DNA of 64,000 bases. Origin: Phytophthora hibernalis. Lineage: Eukaryota > Oomycota > Peronosporomycetes > Peronosporales > Peronosporaceae. The position numbers and the translations under genes were made by a program. The notes below the pieces were generated by a model. The model saw only the letters and a list, made by a program, of their open reading frames with translations, was not told where the DNA came from and searched no databases. How positions within the stretch are numbered: the first letter of the stretch is position 1; the number at the start of each line of letters is the position of its first letter. The stretch lies in NCBI GenBank assembly GCA_012656075.1, contig JAAKBF010000293.1:1-64000 (forward strand). Direction: 5' to 3'. This document shows positions 54,989 to 64,000 of this stretch, one piece after another.

Positions 54989-57162
54989 TCACCTCGTCAC
55001 ATTTTCCATCTCATCGTCAAACTGAACACTATCCATGATGAAAGAGGGCTTCCTCAGCAACCTCGTCAGACAGCTGACATCGATGCGCTTGACTTGTCTC
55101 AATTGCGGAGACTGCAAAATTCCAAAGTACTTGTCCTTTTCTCCTTGAGGAATATCCTCCTCTGGCAGATAAAAGATGTTGAAATCATCGAACGATCCAG
55201 AAAATTTTACGTGAACAATTTCAACAGTAGGGCAGGTTTCCACTCGATAAACGTTGTCGAACTTGTACGCAGCTGGAACAAAGTTCACGACGAGCATACG
55301 TTGAACGCCGAACTGTCTTTTGTATCCATTTGCTTGTGCCGCCGCCACGTTAATTTCACTTTTTCAAGTAATTGGTTTACCTTCAGCTCGTACGCCGCGA
55401 GCTTGTCTCCGTTGATGATAAGAATGTCTGCTCTGGTTTTGATATCTGCGGTTCTAACTTCAGGAAAAACCTGTTTCGTTCGGTGTGTCTTCTTGAGAAT
55501 ATCACGAATCGCTGCATACACTTCGAAATGAAAAACGGCTTCGCTTGGAGAACTGCGATTCTGTACGAGCAAATGTGCAATGGTGTTCGGGTCCACATAG
55601 GCGAGTGCAGCACATAAGAGCTGGACAGGATCCTCAGCAGCCACAGCTTTACAAATTTCTCGAGCAGGAAGCGCTTCAAGGCACACTCGCTTCATCATCG
55701 GAGAGACGATGACCAGCATAAATTTAACCCTGCTCTGCCCGATGTCAACTCGCCGCTCGGACACAACTCCCATTCGCAGTAAGAGATGAGCATTTGTGTT
55801 CCTGGCCGTTAAATCCTCATTATTTCCAAGTATTTGTTTGAGTAACCACCACTCTTCGTCGTTCAACTTCTGTAAATCTTGTTGAATACGAGCATAGGTG
55901 CGATTGAACATCTGCAAGTAAGCGTAATAGGGATCCCTGAAGAACCACTCCTCCCATTGACCCAGCTCAAGCTCCCATTTTTGTTCATCGATCGTGAATC
56001 TAACAAGTGACCCCAACACACCGGGGCACCACCAGAGAACATCTTGATCCCCTCCTGAAGCGATAATGGAAATCGATAAAGTTCCTTGAACAGGCTGAAA
56101 AACATGGCCATCTGGGATTGTGTAAATGGCTCGACCTTAATCAACTGAGACACGTTGAAAGGGCTTGAAGATCCCCGAAATACCTGGTAGGTATTCACCA
56201 AGTCGTAGGTTCCAACCCCAAGAAATCCCAGAAAGAACTTGTCCGATTGTGCTTTCCACATTCGAATAACTTGCAGAAATGTGGACAACAAATCAGGGTT
56301 GGAGAACAGACAATCCATTTCATCCAGGATCAGACAGACCTTCTTGTTCCCGTTACCTGCGCACCTTGCAACTAAAGTCATCAAAGAATTGAAATCGCGG
56401 CAATCGCTTTCATTGTCGACCAATATCCCCAAGTGATTCCAGAATTTGGTCTCGTCGGCCGCAAACACCGCACCCAGCTCGAAATACACGCAAATGATGT
56501 CCGAGCGGCTAGTAAGCTGCCATTCCTGGATGCCATTTGCAATTGTGGTTTTCCCAAATTGACGCGGACCATACAACAGATAGAGTGAGCAGTCGCTGCT
56601 AGAGAAGCCTTCTTTAATCCGTTGAAAGGCAGGGATAGTGCTCAAAGGGACGGAGAAGTCACTTTCGGTCACTGGCCCAGTGAATGCAACGTATTTCTGG
56701 AATTTCGGTCTCTTGGGGAATGGTTGATCTTGTTGAGCGACGCTCATCAACGCAGATCGTTGACCAAGAACACTGGTATGCGACTCCCACAACCCCTCCA
56801 GTACTTGTGCTTGCTCCAGAACCACCACCAGCACGTGAATCTGGTCGGTGGATGGCTGCTCCATACCCGTCAATACTTTCTGAAGGCCGGACTCCCCTGT
56901 AGCTCTTCGTCTTCATTCGTTAGCGCTTTGACGGTAGCCGTTTTCCTGCCCTTCTTCAGCTCCTTCACGTCCTCACTCTCAGTCTTCAGCCACTCGGTTC
57001 CCTACTTCGCCAGGAAGAGCTGCAGGTTCTTCGCAGGAATGGTGATGTCCTCGCTCTCGTCCTTGATCGCCTTCTTCAGGTCTCCCACCGACTCCCCACA
57101 TCGATGTCCACAGGAAACGCACTCCCAGTCGCTCCAACGACAGCACAAAAGAGCTTGACCAT
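54989..57162 (-). pseudogene. CRN with NTPase and nuclease, unit 2
   Basis: Start at 57162. Same early frame loss, TAG after LFLAK and HVLVVVL as in unit 1. The NTPase block is 56873-55863 and the winged-helix plus nuclease block 56019-55285, which retains an Ala pair in the sequence before YELKV and a QWEEWFF stretch missing in unit 1. The final block (55348-54989) encodes the C-terminal part. Confidence 0.82.
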
Positions 57163-57482
57163 CTTTTCTGGAATGAGAAGGAAAATTGTAATCGTACTTA
57201 AGCGATGAATGGTGTGGTCACATATACTTTTAATCGAAGAACTGTGCCTATTACATGTATTGTGCTTTGCAGTTTTTGGCACTTATAATAGCAACGCGAT
57301 TTGTGTGCCTCATGAGAAGTACAAATAGTACACCAATACGAATAAAGATAATCCTTGCACGAGTTATATTACTGATCTTAATAGAAATCCTAGGTAAGAA
57401 AGACAGCTCGTGGCCAATGAATACGAGATCGGCTGGCTTTGGCACTATTCAAAAGTGTCATTTTCCGTTTAAGTCTTGCAGC

Positions 57483-58493
57483 ATGACGTACTCAAAGGAC
57501 CTACGCTGGCGCGCAGTCGTGCTGTTTTTCGTCTACAACATCGAGATGTTGCAGAATGCACATGTCCTCGGTGCATCGGTACGCTCCATCAAGCGTTGGA
57601 ATCGCTTTGTTCAAAAGTTCGGCATGGTAACCGGCGCCCAACGCGAGAAGCGGGCATCGCGCTGGCCAGCATCGGTCTGTGCGTTCGTGATCAAGTACGT
57701 GGAGGACCACCCGTGCTTTTATCTCCAAGAGCTCCAAGATACACTTCGTAACAAGTTTGGAAATATCAAGACGTCAACATCTACCATTTGCAGAGCCCTT
57801 CGGTTTGATATGGGGCAGTCCAGGAAAGTGCTGACGCGGCGTGCGCGGGAGGCTACAGCAGATCAGGTTCAAGACTATATCGACAAGCTGAAGCCTTTCT
57901 ACTCCATGCCCGAGCAAATGATTTTCTTAGACGAAACCGCCAAGGATAGTAGAGATGGTGTGCGTCGATACGCATGGTCGAAGCGAAACACGCCTGCAAT
58001 CGTCACGCTTCCTTTTGTACGCGGTGAGCGGGTCTCCGTTCTGGCGGCGATGTCAACGGACGGTTTTTATCGTGGGGGTGCACAACAGGAACATTTACGC
58101 GGCATGTATTTTACCAGACCTTCCACGACAAAATTTTGCCGTTCCTGAATCCGTGGCCACTTCCTCGCTCTATCCTTGTACTGGATAATGCAAAAATCCA
58201 TATGTACAAGGAATTAGAGGAAGCGGTGCACAGTGTTGGTGCTTTAATTTTCTTTCTGCCACCATATTGCCCCAACTCAATCCGATTGAAGTCGGGTTTT
58301 CACTGCTGAAGCGTTGGATCCAAAGAATGCAAACACGGCGTTCGGATTCGCTCCAGAGGAGGTATTAGACTTGGCGATGTACGCTTGTACGCGCACGAAA
58401 GATGGAACACGTGGTATTTATAAGCATTGCGGGTATGCTCTCGACTCGTTGGCAATAGATATTAATGTAGCGACCTCCACTCCAACTAATTAA
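57483..58493 (+). pseudogene. IS630/Tc1-like transposase, unit 2
   Basis: Same gene as 27601-28612 with three homopolymer differences: five Gs near 58076, four Cs near 58270 and three As near 58323. These break the frame at two more places than in unit 1. Confidence 0.8.
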
Positions 58494-58495
58494 TA

Positions 58496-59395
58496 CTACA
58501 ACTGATGGTCTTCATCCTCCATATTTTGAGCTGGTAGATTAACAGGTATGTCGGAGTTGTGTGGGCGCCTAAGATCGCAGTCAGGTAAACCGAGAATGTC
58601 TCGGAGATCATCTAGCGAAACCGAAATATTTACCTCACTTTCGTTGATGAGTATTCTCACGGTTCTAAACCGACGATCCAGCCGTCGATGCTCTGCTTGC
58701 TGCTCGTGCGCCATCTCACAGCGAGCTTCGTCAGCACTGCAGAGTTGTCGATATGTTGCATGCTCCGGGATTGTAGGCTGGGTTCCATCTGGCTCACGCG
58801 CATGTTGTGTTGCAAAGTAGCGTAGAGCCAAACTGTTCGGCGCTAGCGGAGATTGGTTAGTATCAGCTAAGTGCTGTACAATCCGAGTCGATGCTTCATT
58901 AACCCGTGCAACTGTTGCCCGTCGAATTGAGTTGTGGATCTATCAATAATGCAAAAGCGTAACATTAGTATAAATCCACAGCTCCGATAAATATGACAGC
59001 AGTACCTTCACAGCGTACACGAAAACCATTAGACTGAAATCTGCCAGCGAGACGTTTCTACGCTGAGCATTCCGCCAGGATTGCATAACTTGGGCAGCGA
59101 ATGATTCAGCAGTGAGCTTGATGAACTCCCTTTGTTTCGTGTTGGTACCTGGTTTGAGGTAAATATCCTTCTCGGACCACGAAATTCCTTCTTGAGCACT
59201 TACGATCGCGTCCACTTTTGCATGTAAGACGGCGTAGCCTTCTGTAGATTGCAAACTCACTGAATGTGGCTGCTTGTGGACTGCTCGGACGTCATGTAAT
59301 GCCTCGCCCAATTTGATGGTCAGCGTTACTTTGACCTCTTCGTCCCCAAAAATGTGTTGCACTGTGTTGGCGCGTGAGGTAGATTCGCTCTCCAT
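58496..59395 (-). CDS. Two-exon gene of unknown function (277 residues)
   Basis: Exon 1 is 59395-59006 (130 codons, MESESTSRANTVQHIFGDEE). The intron is 58940-59005: 66 bp with a GTACTG donor, an ACTAAT branch-like site and a TTGATAG acceptor. Exon 2 is 58939-58496, joined in phase 0. The splice removes a stop that would otherwise end the frame at 58943. The protein is soluble and mostly helical, with a Lys/Arg/Gln-rich C-terminal third and an acidic tail (NMEDEDHQL). I do not recognise the family. It lies tail-to-tail with the IS630-like transposase, the stop codons being 3 bp apart, and recurs in each unit, so it could be a second protein of that element or a host gene. Confidence 0.65.
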
Positions 59396-59639
59396 CAGGT
59401 ATAATCCCGAGTGGATCTACTATCTACAATGGTCTTCACTCGCTCAAGTATCATAAGATCAAATCGACAAATTTATGTTTAGCTCAATCTCATTCCAGAT
59501 TTATTTTTCAACTTACCGTTGGTAGTCCGCTTTGCAACCTCGCGTCTTGTTCACGTGGGCGTCTATGTTGAGGAGGCTAATGTCGTGCTACTGTGCCAGC
59601 CAGTAGGAGGTCAGCACGTTGGTCATCTGAGGCTAGTGC

Positions 59640-60221
59640 TTCTCGTTCTTGTTCATGTCATCTCAGCGCATTTAGTCCACGCCCACCTATTAATACAAGA
59701 TGTGTGCGAAGTAGGTGTACGTTAGTACATCGGTTATTAAAGTGTAAACAATACAGTACAGGCTTCACTCACCTGAGCAGCGCCTCTCCGTCGACATTGG
59801 GTAGGAACCTGCCAGTCTTCCTCCCTGCAATTTGGTTGGCCTGGATCCCCACTCGCTTCATTTCGTGGTGCACTTGGCCAATCTTCGAGTCCGGTCGGCC
59901 CAACTGCTAGTTCAGGGTTCACGGGCTGGTTGATGTGACACGGCACCTCGAGCTTGTTAACGAAGAAGTCGGTCGGGTGGTTATAGTAGAGAATGAGCGA
60001 CTCACTGAGTGGCTTCTAAGCGCGACGACGGCGACATGCCCTGCAGGGACGCAAACAGCATCTTCCCGTCCTTCTACGAGTTGTCCACGAAGTCGAGTAT
60101 CCCCTGGTGATGGAGGCGAGTCGGCCGATCGAACGGCGGTTCTAAGGAACGCGGCGTCTGCGTGAGGGAGCAGACTAACTGGCCCCACGCGTGTACGAAA
60201 CCCAGTTGTTGAAATCACCAA
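59640..60221 (-). pseudogene. Gene-X exon-like blocks, start of unit 3
   Basis: Counterpart of 29530-30330, including the donor after the GRPDSKIGQ exon. A C-run difference near 60038 changes one frame. Confidence 0.35.
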
Positions 60222-61669
60222 TCAAAATTCTTCACGATTTGTACGTAATCATGCACGAGTTAGTGCAGGGGTGAGGTGGAATTAGTGCACTAAAAGGCAA
60301 GACAAAGTCCATGCACATACACTCCGGGCCAAAAGTATACGAACACCCCTACTTTTGCTAATAACTCAGCCTCTAGATGGAGTTGAGAAGTGTGCTTTAG
60401 ACATGTTGTGTGAACACGGTAATCATCAGTCGTTATGGGCTAATACTCACATACAAAAACCGTTTTGGCAGGTGGCCAAAATATACGAACGCTGTACTAA
60501 TTGAAACTGGCTCAAAATGATATTTGTTTTTATAATATGGTGTTTAGGCATGGGTTTTCAACGCAGCCACAACATTCGAAGAAAAACGAAGCTGTACTAC
60601 AGCAGACGCATTTAGAATTTGCAATCAAGTTTTGGAGCGAATACAGCCATTTTCCGGATAGTGCTATCTACAACGTCGACGAAACGGCCATTTATTTCGA
60701 CACTCCACCCCACAAAATATGGGCCCTCAAGGGAGGCGTGGATCAGCAAAAGTCAAGCATATGCAGAAGAATTCCGGAAGACTCACAGCTGTGCTCACCA
60801 TTCGGGCTGACGGTACGTTCATTTATTTTACATTTAATTTACTGTATACTGAAACTAAGTAACGTTATTTGATTTAGGAAAAACTGCCAATACTCTTCAT
60901 TCTGCGAGGAATACCTGGCGGCACTGTGGAGACAAATGAGTTGCCAACATATCCAGATGGACATGTTTATACAGTCCAAGAACATGGCTGGATGGACGCA
61001 ACTGTTTGGGAGTTTTATATTGAAAGTTTGCTTAAATTTGAAATAGATTCTCCTCTGTCCTCCTTCTCGATAACTTCGATTCCCATGTATCGGAAGGAGG
61101 ACAGAATGTGGTAGCGGAGGCTACCTCAGCACTAGTGTGCCCTGTTCCGCCAAACAGCACGTCTGTCTGTCAGCCTCTTGATGTTGGAGTTATGGGTCCA
61201 CTCAAGAAGAAGCTGACAGGCGTATGGCTATCAGAAAATATTAATGGTACACGCACCGCGCAGCAAAGAGACTTGGCGCGATCAAGCGCACCATTACAGC
61301 ATGGGAAGGCATCACAGAGCACTGTGTTGTGCGTAGCTTTGAAAAGGCAATTCCAAGATATCCTGAAGTCCAAGTATAGGATAAAAATGTTTTTTTCACC
61401 AATCACAAATAGCGAATCACTGATGGGTACGGATTTTTTTGTCGAGATGCCCCGTTTACTTTTGTATGGCGGATACAGTTCAGTGAGGGTACGGATTTCA
61501 CCGTCGTTGTCTGTACTACACAGGCTATACGGGATCCTTATGGCCAGTACCTACTGTAACGGGGTTTAAAATGTGTCAAGGTATCACTATAGATGAACCC
61601 AGTCGATAAAGACCATTGCTAATATCTACAACACAGGATATAATGCACGGCTGCTAATAAACGCGCCGC
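59764..61669. repeat. Truncated third tandem unit
   Basis: Contains only the start of the unit: the gene-X exon region, the Tc1-like remnant, truncated pogo-1 and the first bases of the CRN upstream region. Identity with 1-1908 and 29872-31788 ends after GCGCCGCA at 61669. The other units continue GGAGCGGCTG, while here unrelated sequence (CTCGAATTC...) begins. No short repeat or transposon end is evident at the junction. Confidence 0.9.
60320..61513 (+). pseudogene. Tc1-like remnant and truncated pogo-1, unit 3
   Basis: Third copy of the Tc1-like remnant (60320-60523) and pogo-1 3' half (60524-61513). Carries a missing C near 61052 in the second catalytic region, so the frame breaks there. 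Confidence 0.7.
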
Positions 61670-62140
61670 ACTCGAATTCAAAAGTGCGAAATCAAAATGC
61701 ACTGTATAAATTTATCGTCAGATCAGTATACATTTTCATTAAGTATTGGTTGGTGACAATGCACTTCGCGATGGCGAGAAACGAGCGGAGCATGCGACCG
61801 CGTAAATTGACAGTTTCATTTCCATTCCGGCATCATATCATCTACCAAGTACATGGGAACCCAATCCAGGTGCGCGTGGTAGTCCATTGTGTCTTGAAGG
61901 ACGCTTGCGAATGGGGACCGTTTGCAGGTATGGCAAGTCTTTAGATCAAATCAGAGAGTTAGTATCATTTGCAAAGGTAATAAATCTCACAGGTTTTTGA
62001 TTTTGAGTGCGCACTGTTTGAATTCAGTGTTGACTTTGTGAATAACGCCGTGCATTGGTGTAGTAGTAGTTTGATTCTACCGTACTATTATTAATAGCAA
62101 TTTAAGTTAGTAATATCACATACCGGTATTCAAGTTCTTA
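61670..62140. other. Unique DNA after the array, no clear gene
   Basis: AT-rich. An open frame of 86 codons at 61684-61944 (MRNQNALYKFIVRSVYIFIK) has a hydrophobic start, but no family match by eye and no clear promoter. I would not call it a gene. Confidence 0.4.
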
Positions 62141-62660
62141 TACTTCTCTGTCCGGCCAATTTATACGAATTAGGTTTTTGTTCGTTACACAAAATGCCAC
62201 ATGAATTTTATTGGCCAAAATTTGACCAGCTCAATGACTGGCAATGGACAGTAACCTGGTCATGATTGGATGAAATCGCACTTAGGTTAGGGCAGAAATA
62301 GCAATCATGATCATAACGCTCAATAAAACCTCGTTTGAAATACTGCAATTCTTCAGACCAGGCGGGATGTTTCATAGATTGTGCTATTATGAGGAGAATC
62401 GCAAAGCGTTGACCATTTTTTGGGGCTAATATCGCTAATTTAGAGCCGGATTACGAAAAAAAGTTATTGTGCCGTCAAACTCAGCACAGGTTTGCGAAGT
62501 TATTTAGCATACCAATTGAGTTAAGTGCCAAAGAAAATAGCAACACACAACTCGTGACCTGTTCTTTCGTTTAAGCTACTTCTTCGCGTTTAGCTCCAAA
62601 AATTGACCGACTGATAGGCTGAAAACCGAAATTCGTTTAAATTGGCCGGACAGAGAAGTA
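62141..62660. mobile_element. MITE with ~38-bp terminal inverted repeats
   Basis: Left end TACTTCTCTGTCCGGCCAAT (62141-62160) is exactly inverted at 62641-62660, and the similarity extends inward to about 38 bp with four or five mismatches. The ends are bounded by TA, fitting a Tc1/mariner target. The 520-bp interior has no transposase, so it is non-autonomous. Confidence 0.85.
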
Positions 62661-62662
62661 CT

Positions 62663-63143
62663 CGAACGCCACGGTCATTCGGTGGAATGGCTTCTTCGGG
62701 ACTCCGGCGTCGACGTGCTACCTCACAGACGACGCGCAGTACAAGCTGAACCAGCAGCAACCGCAGCTGAGTTTGCGGCGCGCAGTCCGGCGTCGAGCAT
62801 ACCACAGGACCCACAGAAGATCAGAGAACGGCTTGATAGTCGCACGTGATTGACGGACGCAGCGGACACGGGGGCTCGAGACGGCCAGGAGACTGCAGTT
62901 CGCCGACGTGTCGCTGGATCTGGAGGAGCCGACGCCCAGACGCCGAGCCGCCGTTTCCCAGATGCAGGAGAAGATGGGCCCAGAACACAAGGCCCATCTA
63001 CAGGGAAGCTGGAGGTGCTGGAGAAGAATGCTGTGGGAGCTGGAGACGGAGGCGGAGAGACTCAGTTGGGAGCAGACGCCGCAGAAGCAGAAGATGCAGA
63101 GACACAAGTCCCCGAGAAAAGGGACGAAGGAGGGGGTTTATGA
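62663..63143 (+). CDS. Ala/Arg/Glu-rich ORF, uncertain
   Basis: A frame reading VLERHGHSVEWLLRDSGVDV from ~62660 is interrupted by a TGA at ~62848 and continues to 63143 (AGDGGGETQLGADAAEAEDA). The composition resembles retrotransposon Gag regions of oomycetes, but there is no zinc knuckle. It directly abuts the MITE end, so its 5' part may be lost. Other frames here are also long because of the GC-rich purine-biased sequence. Confidence 0.3.
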
Positions 63144-63758
63144 GGAGGTTGAGGAGGTGGGTGGAGAAGGTGGAGAGGAGAAGAGACTGGGGGACGTGTG
63201 CTATATAAGTCTCTGGAGGTTGGGTTACAGTTGACTCGCAAGATGGATACGGTACGGGAGTTGTTGGAGTCTGGAGGTAGGATGGGAGCTAAGGTTGTGT
63301 GGCTTGGACGGTAGCTGAAGAAGGAGCTGGAGAATGAACGGAGACTACATGTATTATACGCGAGGATCGAGAGCTAAAGGTTGAAATGCTGGAACAAGAG
63401 GTCCGCTCTACACAAGGCAAGTGTAATTACCTGGAGGCCAAGTATCAGGGCGTAGCGTCGCTGTCGACGTTTGTGAAGCTGTTGCTAGACAGAAGGGTTT
63501 CTAACTTGTCTCTTTTTTCGCAGCATCGCAATGGATAATCAAGATAGAAATCGATTTTTGAAGATAGAATGTGAGCGGTAGAAACCGCGTTTTGAAAATA
63601 GAAAGTTGAAATTTGACGAAATTTGAACCCCACAAAACTTGTTGAAATGGTTGACGTTTTTATCTATCGGTTAAGGTTAGTAGCGGTATTATTAATACAA
63701 GCTTATCTGAGTGCGAATAGTTTACCGTACTCATACTGAAGCCTGAGTACGACGATGT

Positions 63759-63905
63759 TCAAGTCTCCTTGATGCTCTGCGGTGTTGGTGTTGGTGTAGG
63801 GTAGGGATAACCACCGTTATTAGGACGGCCGTAGTAAATTGGGCCATTCGCAGGAGTGGGCGTCTCGGTCTCGTTTTCGCTAGGGCGCGGGAGTGTTGTA
63901 GCCAT
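63759..63905 (-). CDS. Short Pro/Thr-rich ORF (48 residues)
   Basis: MATTLPRPSENETETPTPAN, then a Tyr/Gly/Pro stretch and a TPTPTP run. Low-complexity and acidic start. It may be the first part of a Gag-like or host protein whose remainder is frame-shifted, or a real short peptide. Confidence 0.3.
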   Translation of the reverse strand: MATTLPRPSENETETPTPANGPIYYGRPNNGGYPYPTPTPTPQSIKET

Positions 63906-64000
63906 AGGAGTAGTAATATTCAGCAGGTTACGCAGTGATTTTTTTTTCCTTAGCTTTATTTACATAGAGAATAGGTTTAACCGTTTCTAATGCGATGGTA

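Larger units (their letters stand above)
29872..59763. repeat. Tandem unit 2 of the ~29.9-kb array
   Basis: Same gene order as unit 1, except that bases 35349-43557 are reversed and complemented relative to 5463-13668. Several genes broken in unit 1 are open here: the left CRN (32227-33555), the polymerase catalytic region (40803-42014), the terminal core ORF (36666-37211) and the two-exon gene (58496-59395). The IS630-like transposase is more broken here than in unit 1. Confidence 0.93.

Noticed and set aside
1..64000. CRISPR arrays, rRNA or tRNA genes
   Set aside because: No regularly spaced short repeats and no recognisable rRNA or tRNA stretches were seen. The host appears eukaryotic.

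Overview
The window looks like a repeat-rich, effector-rich region of a peronosporalean oomycete nuclear genome (Phytophthora or a close relative). The evidence is several Crinkler (CRN) effector genes with LFLAK and HVLVVVP motifs, oomycete-type short introns (66 bp), initiator-like TCTCATTCC elements just upstream of the CRN start codons, nested pogo-like DNA transposons, an IS630/Tc1-like transposase, and a gene fragment like the oomycete SKN1/KRE6 (GH16) family.

Layout. The first 61,669 bases are a head-to-tail array of one ~29.9-kb unit: unit 1 (1-29871), unit 2 (29872-59763) and the first 1.9 kb of unit 3 (59764-61669). The array stops abruptly and is followed by unrelated DNA with a ~520-bp Tc1-type MITE and two small ORFs. 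Each unit holds, in order: a Tc1-like remnant; a left inverted-repeat arm (5'-truncated pogo-1, CRN gene, start of a protein-primed family B DNA polymerase gene); an 8.2-kb core; a right arm (the same parts in reverse order, with complete pogo-1 and a 0.8-kb extra block); a second pogo-like transposon into whose end pogo-1 is inserted; a decayed EF-hand gene; a GH16 fragment; a CRN N-terminal fragment; a second type of CRN (P-loop NTPase plus PD-(D/E)XK nuclease); an IS630/Tc1-like transposase; and a two-exon gene of unknown function.

The core is Polinton/Maverick-like: DNA polymerase B, a retroviral-type integrase, small unrecognised ORFs, and a tail-fibre-like protein with a C-terminal S74-type chaperone domain. 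I could not recognise a major capsid protein, packaging ATPase or Ulp1-type protease.

Main observation. The 8,206-bp core of unit 1 and the 8,209-bp core of unit 2 are the same sequence in opposite orientations, and both switch at the same base at the inner ends of the ~4.7-5.5-kb inverted arms. The arms act like the repeats of an isomerising genome: in either orientation one arm supplies the 5' end of the polymerase and the other is fused in frame to the tail-fibre gene. Outside the core, each arm carries a CRN gene. The four CRN bodies are nearly identical, but their ~300-bp 5' cassettes (5'UTR, LFLAK and DWL parts) all differ up to exactly the HVLVVVP motif. So a virus-like element, a flip-flop inversion and shuffling of effector N-termini occur together.

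Caveats. Many reading-frame breaks are homopolymer-length differences between copies and may be consensus errors of a long-read assembly. Other breaks (isolated in-frame stop codons shared by both units, 5- and 11-nt deletions) look real. The tandem array and the inversion need reads that span the arms.
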